Shown piece after piece: positions 24,739 through 33,465 of a stretch of DNA of 64,000 nt. The notes beneath the pieces were generated by a model, which had not been told where the DNA came from, did not search any database, and saw nothing but the letters and a program-made list of their open reading frames with translations. The position numbers were made by a program, and so were the translations under genes. Source of the stretch: Nakamurella sp. A5-74. Its GTDB lineage: Bacteria; Actinomycetota; Actinomycetes; Mycobacteriales; Nakamurellaceae. Position 1 is the stretch's first letter; every line of letters starts with the position of its first letter. Where the stretch lies: positions 744,001 through 808,000 of the forward strand of contig NZ_CP159218.1 of the NCBI RefSeq assembly GCF_040438885.1, read 5' to 3'.

Positions 24739-25698
24739 ATGGTGGCCAGGACACGACCGGCCCAACTGACGGGTCTGGATCTGCTGGCGTCCGTGGCTGT
24801 CACCGGCAGCCTGTCCGCCGCAGCTCGCATCCTCGGCATCACCCAGCAGGCAGCGTCCCTGCAGATGCGCGCGCTCGAGCGGGATCTGGGACTGACACTG
24901 TTGGTGCGGTCCTCTCGCGGGTCACGACCCACCGACGCCGGGTTGCTCGTCGCGTCGTGGGCAACCCCCGTCCTGCAGGCTGCTCGGCTGTTCGAACGAG
25001 CGGTCGCTTCCCTGCGTGAGGGCGACGGTACGCCCGCCGATGTCGCCGCCAGTCTGACGATCGCCGAACAGCTCCTGCCCGGGTGGCTGATCGATGTGCG
25101 CGCCCTCGCACCTGACAGCAACACCATCCGCCTCACGGCGACCAACAGTGCCGGCGTCATCGAACGGGTCCGCCGGGGAACGCACGAGCTGGGATTCATC
25201 GAGACCCCGGACATTCCTGCCGACCTGTCGTCCCATCATCTGGCCACCGACACGTTGGTCGTGGTCGTCCGTCCCGGCCATCCCTGGACCAGCCGTCGAC
25301 GCTCGTTGACTGCCGCGGAACTGGCCGCCACCCCTCTGGTGGTCCGGGAGAAAGGTTCGGGAACCCGTACCGCCCTGGAGGTCGCGCTGACCGATCACGG
25401 CAAGATCATGGTCCGGCCCGCGGCGGAACTACCCACGGCCGCGGCCATCCGGGCGACCGTCATCGCCGCAGCCGACCCTGCCGTGCTCAGCAGACTCGCC
25501 GTCGCCGATGCGCTGGGGGCCGGCGCCCTCATCGAGATCCCTGTCGCCGATCTGGCCATCACCCGCCCGCTCACCGCGATCTGGTCCAACGAGCGGCCGC
25601 TCTCCGAGCCATGTCAGCGGCTACTGGCCGCAGCCGGAGCACGTCCACCACAACGTTCGACGGACACGGTGCGGACGAACCAACGGACCGGACGCTGA
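24739..25698 (+). CDS. LysR-family transcriptional regulator
   Basis: Regulator of 319 aa. The winged helix is LLASVAVTGSLSAAARILGI followed by TQQAASLQMRALERDLGL. The C-terminal substrate-binding domain starts near residue 95 and includes the VIERVRRGTHELGFIETPD block. ATG 24739 follows GGAGGT by five bases. Divergent orientation and the CAAG/CTTG repeats point to control of the TehA-type transporter. The effector is unknown; sulfite or another anion would fit the transporter family. Confidence 0.9.
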   Translation: MVARTRPAQLTGLDLLASVAVTGSLSAAARILGITQQAASLQMRALERDLGLTLLVRSSRGSRPTDAGLLVASWATPVLQAARLFERAVASLREGDGTPADVAASLTIAEQLLPGWLIDVRALAPDSNTIRLTATNSAGVIERVRRGTHELGFIETPDIPADLSSHHLATDTLVVVVRPGHPWTSRRRSLTAAELAATPLVVREKGSGTRTALEVALTDHGKIMVRPAAELPTAAAIRATVIAAADPAVLSRLAVADALGAGALIEIPVADLAITRPLTAIWSNERPLSEPCQRLLAAAGARPPQRSTDTVRTNQRTGR

Positions 25699-25771
25699 GT
25701 GAGCTGCCGCGCCCTAACAACACACACCGATCGCGCCGCGCGAACGTCATGGTCAGCCTCGAATCCGACGG

Positions 25772-25924
25772 GGTCTCGTCTCCTTCGTCGCTCGACCGAC
25801 GTCAGTCGCTCGAGTCCGCGTCAGGTCCGCTGATCGAGCAAGCGAGAGACGAGCGCGTCGAGATTTCGTTGGGACAGAACAGGTCTTGTCTCCTACGTCG
25901 CTCGCGCAACGTCAGTCGCTCGAC
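25772..25924. repeat. REP-like palindromic repeat cluster (three copies)
   Basis: Two direct copies (25772-25816 and 25882-25924) share a GTCT[C/T]GTCTCCT[T/A]CGTCGCTCG start and an ACGTCAGTCGCTCGA end. A third copy lies between them in the opposite direction (25832-25868). The cluster fills the space between the ends of the convergent LysR and Lrp genes. The same GGTCGAGCGA-type core occurs near 30916, 33301 and 49516. Confidence 0.7.
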
Positions 25925-25941
25925 ACCGTCGAAATCGGCGG

Positions 25942-26415
25942 TCACTCCGCCGGCAGGCCCCAGGCGTACGTCTGCTTCTGCAGCTTGAGGTACAGAAATG
26001 TCTCCGTGCTGGCCACGTCGTCGCGGGAGCGCAATTGGGACGAGACCAGATCGAGCAGGTGCAGGTCGCTCTCGCAGATCACCTCGATCAGCAGATCGAA
26101 CGATCCGGCGGTGATCACCACGTAGATCACCTCGGGAAGCTCGGCCAGCGCAGCTGCCAACGGCTCCAGCGGACCGGAGGCGCGGATGCCGATCATCGCC
26201 TGCCGGGCGAACCCCATCTCCATCGGATCGGTCACCGCCACCACCTGCATGACGCCGCTCTCGGTCAGCTTCTGCACCCGGCTGCGGACGGCAGCTTCCG
26301 AGAGCCCCACCGCCTTGCCGATCGAGGAGTAGGACGCGCGGCCATCCACCTGCAGGAGCGCGATGATCTGCCGCGAGAGATCGTCGAGTCGCCCGCGGTC
26401 GCCGGATGTGGTCAT
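25942..26415 (-). CDS. Lrp/AsnC-family transcriptional regulator
   Basis: Regulator of 157 aa. The N-terminal helix-turn-helix is LSRQIIALLQVDGRASYSSI followed by GKAVGLSEAAVRSRVQKLTE; the C-terminal RAM effector domain includes GIRASGPLEPLAAALAELPE and a SFDLLIEVICES block. It lies 46 bp downstream of the aminotransferase gene in the same direction and probably controls the amine or amino-acid genes around it. The ligand is likely an amino acid. Confidence 0.93.
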   Translation of the reverse strand: MTTSGDRGRLDDLSRQIIALLQVDGRASYSSIGKAVGLSEAAVRSRVQKLTESGVMQVVAVTDPMEMGFARQAMIGIRASGPLEPLAAALAELPEVIYVVITAGSFDLLIEVICESDLHLLDLVSSQLRSRDDVASTETFLYLKLQKQTYAWGLPAE

Positions 26416-26461
26416 GACCTGATCGTCCTCGTCCCGGACCTCTTGCTGCGCACCGGCCGGA

Positions 26462-27859
26462 TCAGACCAGCGTCCAGGCCTCTGTCAGCACGGAGCGCAG
26501 GATCTGCTCCATCTCGTCGAACTGTTCCTGCCCGCAGATGAGCGGCGGCGCAAGCTGGATCACCGGATCGCCGCGATCGTCTGCGCGGCAGTACAAACCG
26601 GCCTCGAACAGGGCGGAGGAGAGGAACCCGCGGAGCATTCGTTCCGATTCGTCCGCGTCGAACGTCTCCTTGGTCGCCTTGTCCTTGACAAGCTCGATGC
26701 CGTAGAAGAATCCGTCGCCGCGGACGTCGCCGACGATCGGTAGATCGAGCAGCTTCTCCAGGGTGCCGCGGAAGGCGCCCTCGCTGGCGCGGACGTGCTC
26801 GTTCAACTTCTCGCGCTCGAAGATGTCCAGGTTGGCCATCGCGACCGCGGTCGAGACCGGGTGGCCGCCGAAGGTGTAGCCGTGCGCGAAACTGGCGTCA
26901 CCGTGCTGGAACGGCTCGGCGATCCGGTCGCTGATGATCGTCGCGCCCAGCGGCGAGTAGCCGGAGGTGAGTCCCTTGGCGCAGGTGATCATGTCAGGCT
27001 GGTAGCCGTAGCGCTCGGCGCCGAACATCGCCCCGAGGCGACCGAATGCGCAGATCACCTCGTCGGAGACCAGCAGCACGTCGTACTCGTCGCAGATCTC
27101 CCGTACCCGGGCGAAGTAGCCGGGCGGCGGCGGGAAGCACCCGCCGGCGTTCTGCACCGGCTCCAGGAACACTGCGGCGACGGTGTCCGGTCCCTCGTTC
27201 TCGATGGCGACAGCAATCTGGTCGGCGGCCCAGCGCCCGAATGCCTCCGGATCGTCGCCGTGGATCGGGGCGCGGTAGAGGTTGGTGTTCGGGACCCGGA
27301 ACGTACTGGGCACCAACGGCTCGAACTGCTGCTTCAGCGGCGGCAGGCCGGTGATCGACAGCGCACCCTGGGTAGTGCCGTGATAGGCGATCGCGCGGCT
27401 GATCACCTTGTGCTTCAGCGGTTTTCCGGTGATCTTGAAGTAGTTCTTGGCCAGCTTCCACGCGGTCTCGACGGCCTCGCCACCACCACTGGAGAAGAAC
27501 ACCTTGTTCAGGTCGCCCGGTGCCATGGCAGCGATCCGAGCCGCGAGCTCGATCGCGGTGGGGTGGGCGTACGACCAGATCGGGAAGAAGGCGAGTTCCG
27601 AGGCCTGCTTCGCGGCGGCCTCGGCCAGTTCGCGGCGGCCGTGGCCGGCCTGCACGACGAACAGCCCGGCCAGACCGTCGAGGTAACGGCGGCCCTTCGA
27701 GTCCCAGATGTAGGCGCCCTCACCCTTGACGATGATCGGGACGTCGGCGTGGGAGTAGCTCGACATCCGGGTGAAGTGCATCCACAGGTGGTCACGCGCC
27801 GGCTGCTGCAGATGCGCCAGTGTGTCGGTTCCGGTGTCCGGCTCGATCTGGGTGGTCAC
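26462..27859 (-). CDS. class III (omega-type) aminotransferase
   Basis: PLP-dependent aminotransferase, 465 aa. The start is GTG 27859 with GAGGAGG nearby. Visible motifs are SGGGEAVETAWKLAKNY, the PLP-contact block DVLLVSDEVICAFGRLG, and the Schiff-base lysine segment MITCAKGLTSGYSPLGA. This subfamily acts on omega-amino groups such as polyamines, GABA or beta-alanine. The neighbours (Lrp regulator downstream, divergent APC permease and saccharopine-dehydrogenase-like enzyme) suggest uptake and breakdown of an amine or of lysine. The exact substrate is not readable. Confidence 0.92.
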   Translation of the reverse strand: MTTQIEPDTGTDTLAHLQQPARDHLWMHFTRMSSYSHADVPIIVKGEGAYIWDSKGRRYLDGLAGLFVVQAGHGRRELAEAAAKQASELAFFPIWSYAHPTAIELAARIAAMAPGDLNKVFFSSGGGEAVETAWKLAKNYFKITGKPLKHKVISRAIAYHGTTQGALSITGLPPLKQQFEPLVPSTFRVPNTNLYRAPIHGDDPEAFGRWAADQIAVAIENEGPDTVAAVFLEPVQNAGGCFPPPPGYFARVREICDEYDVLLVSDEVICAFGRLGAMFGAERYGYQPDMITCAKGLTSGYSPLGATIISDRIAEPFQHGDASFAHGYTFGGHPVSTAVAMANLDIFEREKLNEHVRASEGAFRGTLEKLLDLPIVGDVRGDGFFYGIELVKDKATKETFDADESERMLRGFLSSALFEAGLYCRADDRGDPVIQLAPPLICGQEQFDEMEQILRSVLTEAWTLV

Positions 27860-27996
27860 TTCGTCCTCCTCGTCCGCGAAGCAGTGATCGGCGGTGCGAA
27901 TGATGGGATCCCACCGCCGATGCTCCATCTGAACATGGAATCCGCAGCGAACCAAGTCCGAAGGTGAAGAAATCATGGTTGTAACCCGATGGATCT

Positions 27997-28009
27997 TGCG
28001 GAAATCGCA
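27997..28009. promoter_or_regulatory. candidate Lrp-type binding site
   Basis: TGCG-GAAAT-CGCA is a 13-bp inverted repeat with an AT-rich centre, a form typical of Lrp/AsnC sites. It lies in the 231-bp divergent region between the aminotransferase and the APC permease. Assignment to the neighbouring Lrp protein is inference. Confidence 0.35.
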
Positions 28010-28090
28010 GTCTGCGGCTGAAACTGTCTGCCAGCAGGCGGGTCGTTGACAGCAGCGACCCTGGAACCCCAGCGGTGTACAGGAGCGCAG

Positions 28091-29656
28091 ATGACGGACT
28101 CTCGCAGCACGAACCCGAGCGGGAACGGACCAGCCGGTCGAGTGGCCGCGCCGAGGCAGAGCAAGGGCCTCAAGGATTCCGCGATCGGCTTCTGGGAAGG
28201 CCTGTCGATCGGGCTGGACAGCACCGCGCCGGCCTACTCGATCGCCGCAGTGCTCGGCTCGGTGGTCGTCATCGCCGGTGTCCAGGCGCCCGCCGTGCTG
28301 TGGGTGTCGTTCGTGCCGATGTTCCTCATCGCCGGCGCCTTCCTCTACATGAACCGGGCCGACACCGACTGCGGCACCACCTTCTCCTGGGTGACGCGGG
28401 CGATGGGTCCCTGGTTCGGCTGGATGGGCGGCTGGGCGGTGTTCACCACCGGCGTGCTGGTGATCGGTTCGCTGGCGGATGTCGCGGCCAAGTATCTGTA
28501 CGTACTGGTGGGATTGGACGATTGGGCCGAGTCCCGCCCGCGAGTGATGATCCTGGCGATCATCATCGTGCTGGTGATGACGTGGTTGTGTGTGGTCGGC
28601 ACCGAGGCCTCGGCGAAGGTGCAGGTCGTGCTGGTCTTCGCGCAGGTCGCCGCGCTCGTGGTGTTCATCGTCGTCGGCGTCATCCGGTTGGCGAACGGCA
28701 GTCTGCCGGAGGGTTCGGTGGCGCCGTCCTGGGACTGGCTGAACCCGGTCGGGCTCTCCGCCACCCAGCTCACCAGTGGTCTGCTGGTCGGCGTGTTCAT
28801 CTACTGGGGCTGGGAATCGGCGGTCAACCTGTCGGAGGAGTCGCGCGACGGCGACACCGCACCAGGTCGGGCCGGGATGTGGAGCACCGTCATCCTGGTG
28901 GCCACCTACCTGGGCGTCGGCATCATCACCATCGCGGTGGCCGGCGTGGACTTCGTGACGGGGTACGAGGACGAGACTCTGTTCGGTGCGTTGGGGGATC
29001 TCGTCCTTGGTCCGCTGTCGTTCATCCTGCTGCTGTCCATCATCACCTCGGGGATCGCCTCCACCCAGACCACGATCCTGCCCGCCTCCAGGGTCTCGCT
29101 GTCGATGGCAGCGGCGGGCGCGTTTCCGAAGATCTTCGCGACCATCAACCCCAAGTACGGCACTCCGGGATTCGGGACCTGGTTCATCGGTCTCGTTGCG
29201 ATCGGTTGGTATGTCGGAGCGAGCATCATCAGCGACAACTTCCTGTTCGATTCGATCTCCGCGCTGTCACTGCTGATCGCCTTCTACTACGCGCTCACCG
29301 GGTTGGCCTGCGTCATCTACTGGCGCCACCGGTTGTTCACCTCCGTCAAGGCGTTCTTGTTCATCGGTCTCGGGCCGTTGATCGGCGCTCTCATCCTGGG
29401 ATACCTGCTGGTCGAGTCGGTGATCCAACTCGCCGACCCCGAGGAGTCCTACTCGGGTTCGGCAGTGCTCGGCCTCGGCGTGCCGCTGGCAATCGCGCTG
29501 TTCTTCGTCGTTCTCGGGGTGGTGCTCATGGTGGCCTGGCGGTTCACCCCGGCCGGCCGAGTGTTCTTCTCCCGCAGAGGGTTCGAGCGGGTGTCCGACG
29601 AGGTGGCATTGGCCGCCCTCGGACCGGTCCGGCCCGGAGCCGGAGTGCGAGGATGA
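28091..29656 (+). CDS. APC-superfamily amino acid/amine permease
   Basis: Membrane transporter of 521 aa with about twelve helices. The segment GLSIGLDSTAPAYSIAAVLG is the unwound first helix typical of the APC fold, and WGWESAVNLSEESRD matches the conserved helix-6 region. ATG 28091 follows CAGGAG by five bases; an earlier ATG at 28046 lacks a site. Its stop overlaps the start of the saccharopine-dehydrogenase-like gene (ATGA). It should import the substrate handled by the aminotransferase and dehydrogenase. Confidence 0.9.
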   Translation: MTDSRSTNPSGNGPAGRVAAPRQSKGLKDSAIGFWEGLSIGLDSTAPAYSIAAVLGSVVVIAGVQAPAVLWVSFVPMFLIAGAFLYMNRADTDCGTTFSWVTRAMGPWFGWMGGWAVFTTGVLVIGSLADVAAKYLYVLVGLDDWAESRPRVMILAIIIVLVMTWLCVVGTEASAKVQVVLVFAQVAALVVFIVVGVIRLANGSLPEGSVAPSWDWLNPVGLSATQLTSGLLVGVFIYWGWESAVNLSEESRDGDTAPGRAGMWSTVILVATYLGVGIITIAVAGVDFVTGYEDETLFGALGDLVLGPLSFILLLSIITSGIASTQTTILPASRVSLSMAAAGAFPKIFATINPKYGTPGFGTWFIGLVAIGWYVGASIISDNFLFDSISALSLLIAFYYALTGLACVIYWRHRLFTSVKAFLFIGLGPLIGALILGYLLVESVIQLADPEESYSGSAVLGLGVPLAIALFFVVLGVVLMVAWRFTPAGRVFFSRRGFERVSDEVALAALGPVRPGAGVRG

Positions 29657-30918
29657 CCGCCCCCATGCGGATCCTGCTGGTGGGTGCGGGCGGAGTCGGA
29701 TCGGCGTTCACCGCCATCGCCGCGAGGCGCCATTTCTTCGAGTTGATCGTGGTGGCTGACCGCGACGAGGCCAGGTCCGTGAAAGCCGTGGCAGCACTGC
29801 AGGATTCGCGGTTCACCGCGGCGGCGGTCGATGCGTCGGGTGCGGCGGCGGTGTCCGCGCTCTGCCGCGAGCACAGCATCACCCACGTGATGAACGCAGT
29901 CGACCCGCGGTTCGTGATGCCGATCTTCGAGGGCGCTCTCGATGCGGGCGCCGACTATCTCGACATGGCGATGTCGTTGTCGCAGCGTCATCCGACCGAG
30001 CCGCATGCCCGGGTCGGCGTCAAGCTCGGCGACGAGCAGTTCGCTCTCAGCCCGCAATGGGAGTCGGCCGGCCAGCTCGCGCTGGTCGGCATGGGGGTGG
30101 AGCCAGGGCTCTCCGACGTGTTCGCCCGCTACGCCTCCGACCACCTGTTCTCCCACATCGACGAGCTCGGCACCCGGGACGGTGCGAACCTCGCCGTCCA
30201 CGACGAGGACGGGAACGAGATCTTCGCGCCGTCGTTCTCCATCTGGACGACCATCGAGGAATGCTTGAACCCGCCGGTCATCTGGGAACGGAGTCGGACC
30301 ACCGGTGTCGGACCTGAGGGCGGCTGGTACACCACGCCCCCCTTCTCGGAGGCCGAGGTCTTCGACTTCCCGGAGGGCATCGGTGAGGTGGAGTGCGTGA
30401 ACGTCGAGCACGAGGAAGTGCTGTTGATGCCGCGCTGGGTCGATGCCGAGCGGGTGACGTTCAAGTACGGGCTGGGCGAGGAGTTCATCGGGGTGCTTCG
30501 GACGCTGCACACGCTGGGCCTGGACAGCACCGAGAAGGTGAAGGTGGGCGGCGTGGAGGTGTCGCCGCGCGACGTGGTGGCCGCCTGCCTGCCGGATCCG
30601 GCCACCATCGGACCGCGGATGACGGGCAAGACCTGCGCCGGACTATGGGTCACCGGAACGGGCAAGGATGGTGCGCCGCGGTCGACCTACCTGTACCACG
30701 TGGTCGACAACGAGTGGTCGATGCGCGAGTACGGCCACCAGTGCGTGGTGTGGCAGACCGCCATCAACCCGGTGGTGGCCCTGGAGCTGATCGCCGCCGG
30801 AACCTGGTCCGGCACCGGCGTTCGGGGCCCCGAGGCATTCGACGCCCAGCCGTTCCTCGATCTGCTCACCGCCTACGGCAGCCCCTGGGGGATCCGCGAG
30901 CATCCCATTCTTCGGTGA
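29653..30918 (+). CDS. saccharopine dehydrogenase-like NAD(P)-binding enzyme
   Basis: Protein of 421 aa. The N-terminal Rossmann fold has ILLVGAGGVGSAFTAIAARR and VVADRDEARS; the block THVMNAVDPRFVMPIFEGAL and the C-terminal catalytic domain (VEPGLSDVFARYA, STYLYHVVDNEWSMREYGHQ) place it in the saccharopine dehydrogenase / carboxynorspermidine synthase group. These enzymes form or split a secondary amine between an amino acid and a keto acid or aldehyde. Together with the permease and aminotransferase it suggests an amine or lysine pathway. The direction of the reaction is unknown. Confidence 0.85.
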   Translation: MTAPMRILLVGAGGVGSAFTAIAARRHFFELIVVADRDEARSVKAVAALQDSRFTAAAVDASGAAAVSALCREHSITHVMNAVDPRFVMPIFEGALDAGADYLDMAMSLSQRHPTEPHARVGVKLGDEQFALSPQWESAGQLALVGMGVEPGLSDVFARYASDHLFSHIDELGTRDGANLAVHDEDGNEIFAPSFSIWTTIEECLNPPVIWERSRTTGVGPEGGWYTTPPFSEAEVFDFPEGIGEVECVNVEHEEVLLMPRWVDAERVTFKYGLGEEFIGVLRTLHTLGLDSTEKVKVGGVEVSPRDVVAACLPDPATIGPRMTGKTCAGLWVTGTGKDGAPRSTYLYHVVDNEWSMREYGHQCVVWQTAINPVVALELIAAGTWSGTGVRGPEAFDAQPFLDLLTAYGSPWGIREHPILR

Positions 30919-30957
30919 TCGAGCTAGGGAGGAACGACCGGGTCGAGATCCCGATGG
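30916..30957. repeat. REP-like palindromic repeat, single copy
   Basis: Begins at the stop codon of the saccharopine-dehydrogenase-like gene and contains GATCGAGCTAGGGAGGAACG and GGGTCGAGATCCC. On the other strand it reads like the copies near 25772 and 33301. It lies between two convergent genes. Confidence 0.6.
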
Positions 30958-30973
30958 ACTTGCGACGAGTGTC

Positions 30974-31507
30974 CTACAGGTACTGGCCCGTCCCGCTGGG
31001 CTGGCCGCCCTCTTCCGCCGACGAACCGGGGGGCAGCTGACCGCGTCGCATCTGCTCCAGCTGACTGCGCGCGGCCATCTGCTGCGCAACCAGAGCTGTC
31101 TGCAGACCGTGGAACACGCCCTCCAGCCATCCGACGAGCTGGGCCTGGGCGATCCGCAGCTCCGCATCGGACGGCACCGAGTCCTCGGTGAACGGCAGGG
31201 TGATCCGCTCGAGCTCCTCCCGCAGCTCGGGAGCGAGACCCTCCTCGAGCTCGGCGATCGACCTGGCGTGGATCTCGCGAAGGCGCACCCGGCTGGCCTC
31301 GTCGAGCGGCGCTGTGCGCACCTCCTCCAGGAGCTGCTTGATCATCGTGCCGATCCGCATCACCTTTGCGGGCTCGCCGATCAGCTCAGCAGCGCCGCCG
31401 GGGGAGACCGGCTGTTCGGTCTCGGTGACCTCGGCATCCGCCGGCTGCCCGTCGGGTCCGATCACCAGAACGCGTCGCTGTTCTCCTGCTGCTTCTGCGC
31501 TGCTCAT
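30974..31507 (-). CDS. bpa: bacterial proteasome activator Bpa/PafE
   Basis: ATP-independent ring-shaped activator of the 20S proteasome, 177 aa. The core is a four-helix bundle (ELIGEPAKVMRIGTMIKQLL, then SRVRLREIHARSIAELEEGL, and AELRIAQAQLVGWLEGVFHG). The C-terminus ends in GQYL, the HbYX-like tail that docks into the proteasome and matches the mycobacterial protein (Rv3780). The N-terminal 40 residues are disordered and acidic. It opens the gate for unstructured proteins without pupylation. Its presence indicates that this organism has a proteasome. Confidence 0.95.
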   Translation of the reverse strand: MSSAEAAGEQRRVLVIGPDGQPADAEVTETEQPVSPGGAAELIGEPAKVMRIGTMIKQLLEEVRTAPLDEASRVRLREIHARSIAELEEGLAPELREELERITLPFTEDSVPSDAELRIAQAQLVGWLEGVFHGLQTALVAQQMAARSQLEQMRRGQLPPGSSAEEGGQPSGTGQYL

Positions 31508-31544
31508 CCGCTCAATCCCCTTCGTCGGTGCTTGCTGTCCATCA

Positions 31545-32516
31545 TCACGGAACCTCCAGCACGATCTTGCCGATGTGGCCGCCTGCCGCCATCCGTCGAT
31601 GCGCCTCGCCTGCTTCGGTCATCGGCAGGACGTCCTCGATGACCGGACGCACGCTACCCGCAGCGATCATCGGCCACAGCTGCTCACGCACCGCGGCGAC
31701 CACCTCGGCCTTCGAGCCGGCACCCACCGTCGGCCGACTGCGCAAGGCGGTGCAGGCGACAGTGCCGCGGATCTGCATGAGTGCGTTCAGATCCAGCTCG
31801 GCACGGCTCCCGCCGAGGAACCCGATGATCACCAACCGGCCTCCCTCACGAAGGGCGGACACATTGCGCTGCAGGTATTTCGCGCCGACCACATCGAGGA
31901 TGACGTCGGCTCCACCGGTGGCAGCGCGCATCACCACCTCGAAGTCGTCCGTCGTGTAGTTGATGGTCAGGTCGGCGCCGAGCTCGGCGCAGCGCAGCAG
32001 GGCGGCATCCCGCGAAGCCGTCACCGCCACCTCGGCCCCGAGCGCGACCCCCACCTGGACGGCCATGGTGCCGATCCCTGACCCGCCGCCGTGCACGAGC
32101 AGGCGTTCGCCGCGCTGAAGACGTGCCGTCATCACGAGGTTCGACCAGACGGTGCAGGCGACCTCGGGCAGCGCTGCGGCCGTCACCAGGTCGACCCCGT
32201 CCGGGATCGGCAGCAGCTGGACAGCGGGAACGGCCACGAATTCGGCGTAGCCACCGCCGGAGAGCAGCGCACAGCACTCGTCGCCGACCGACCAGCCGTC
32301 GACCCCGCCGCCGACAGCCTCGATGGTGCCGGAGCACTCCAGGCCGAGGATCTCCGAGGCGCCCGGCGGTACGGGGTAGTGACCGGCTGCCTGGAGCAGG
32401 TCGGCGCGGTTGACGGCGCTCGCCGCCACCCGGATCACGACCTCACCGGGACGGACCTCCGGTCGAGGGGCCTCGCCCCAGCGCAACGCGCCGTCCTCGA
32501 TCTCCACAGCCCTCAT
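31545..32516 (-). CDS. NAD(P)H quinone oxidoreductase (medium-chain, zinc-less)
   Basis: Medium-chain dehydrogenase/reductase of 323 aa, PIG3/quinone-oxidoreductase type. The N-terminal GroES-like domain has NRADLLQAAGHYPVPPGASE and LGLECSGTIEAVG; the catalytic zinc ligands are absent. The NADPH fold has LLVHGGGSGIGTMAVQVGVA. A TAAGCT box seven bases before the ATG suggests a leaderless transcript. It lies upstream of bpa in the same direction with a 37-bp gap. Confidence 0.9.
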   Translation of the reverse strand: MRAVEIEDGALRWGEAPRPEVRPGEVVIRVAASAVNRADLLQAAGHYPVPPGASEILGLECSGTIEAVGGGVDGWSVGDECCALLSGGGYAEFVAVPAVQLLPIPDGVDLVTAAALPEVACTVWSNLVMTARLQRGERLLVHGGGSGIGTMAVQVGVALGAEVAVTASRDAALLRCAELGADLTINYTTDDFEVVMRAATGGADVILDVVGAKYLQRNVSALREGGRLVIIGFLGGSRAELDLNALMQIRGTVACTALRSRPTVGAGSKAEVVAAVREQLWPMIAAGSVRPVIEDVLPMTEAGEAHRRMAAGGHIGKIVLEVP

Positions 32517-32523
32517 GAGGATC

Positions 32524-32529
32524 AGCTTA
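32524..32529 (-). promoter_or_regulatory. -10 box of a likely leaderless promoter (quinone oxidoreductase)
   Basis: Leftward TAAGCT ends seven bases before the ATG at 32516, so transcription should start at or near the A of the ATG. No ribosome site is present. Confidence 0.45.
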
Positions 32530-32570
32530 TGGGGTTGGCAGCGGGTACCTGACGCGGTGATGCTGGTCGG

Positions 32571-33251
32571 GTGACGTCACCCCAGCTCACCGACTTCTGG
32601 CCGACCGACGGGCTTCGGCTGCGGACGCCGCGGTTGACGCTGACACCGCTGCGTGAGGCGGACTTCGCCGTGCTGGTAAAGGCCGTCCTGGCCGGGATCC
32701 ACGATCCGGCCGTGATGCCGTTCGCCCAGCCGTGGACCGACCAGCCACCGCACGAGCTGGTCAGGACCAGCCTGAAGTACTGGTGGTCGGTACGGGGCAG
32801 CATCGCTCCGCAGGAGTGGAACCTGGAATGGGTCGTGCGCGCAGAGGGCGAGGTTTTGGGCTTGCAGTCGTTGCATGCCAACGACTTCGCCGTCACCCGT
32901 ACCGTCGGCACCGGATCCTGGCTGACGCAGTCGGCGCAGGGTAGGGGTCTGGGTACCGAGATGCGTGCCGCCGTCCTGCTCTTCGCCGTCGACACCCTCG
33001 GAGCACTGCGGGCGGAGACCGAGGCATTCTTCGACAACCCGGCCTCGATCAACGTGACCACCAAGCTCGGATACCGGCCCAACGGATCGAGCACCCTGGT
33101 CCGCCGGCCGGGGGAGGCGGCGGAGAACCAGCGGTTCCTGCTCACGCCGGAGGATCTGCGGCGACCCGACTGGCAGCTGCAGGTGGACGGCGTGACCGAG
33201 GAGGTCCTGACGCTGCTCGGCGCGGATCCGTCTCGTGCTCCGATGATCTGA
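32571..33251 (+). CDS. GNAT-family N-acetyltransferase
   Basis: Acetyltransferase of 226 aa, RimJ/RimL type. The N-terminal RLRTPRLTLTPLREADFAVL is the usual family opening. The acetyl-CoA loop is TQSAQGRGLGTEMRAAVLLF and a later helix is AFFDNPASINVTTKLGYRPN. The start is GTG 32571, 54 bp from the divergent oxidoreductase. The substrate is unknown; related proteins acetylate protein N-termini, amino acids or drugs. Confidence 0.9.
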   Translation: MTSPQLTDFWPTDGLRLRTPRLTLTPLREADFAVLVKAVLAGIHDPAVMPFAQPWTDQPPHELVRTSLKYWWSVRGSIAPQEWNLEWVVRAEGEVLGLQSLHANDFAVTRTVGTGSWLTQSAQGRGLGTEMRAAVLLFAVDTLGALRAETEAFFDNPASINVTTKLGYRPNGSSTLVRRPGEAAENQRFLLTPEDLRRPDWQLQVDGVTEEVLTLLGADPSRAPMI

Positions 33252-33300
33252 CAGCCTCACGTGCGGCCGGGTGCAGCGAGACCCGGTCGTGCATGCGTCA

Positions 33301-33464
33301 GGATCTCGACTCCTTCGTTCGCTCGATCCACGGAGGGCATTCGATCGATCACCGCAGAGGCGTTCGCTCGACTTCCTGCGTTCGATCGATCACCGCAGGG
33401 GCGTTCGCGCGATCGCGCGAACCACGGTGGTCGAGCGAGAGAGGAACGAACGAGTCGAGACCCC
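33301..33464. repeat. large inverted REP-like element with internal tandem repeat
   Basis: The outer arms (33301-33330, starting GGATCTCGACTCCTTCGTTC, and 33428-33464, ending GAACGAACGAGTCGAGACC) are inverted copies of the REP-like repeat. Between them a 27-bp unit containing CGATCGATCACCGCAG occurs twice (33340-33366 and 33381-33407) with one mismatch and a 41-bp period. The element fills the space between the convergent GNAT and metallopeptidase genes and could form a long cruciform or RNA hairpin. Confidence 0.75.
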
Positions 33465-33465
33465 G

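Noticed and set aside
25772-25924. Possible insertion sequence
   Set aside because: Only short palindromic repeats are present; there is no transposase frame or long terminal inverted repeat.
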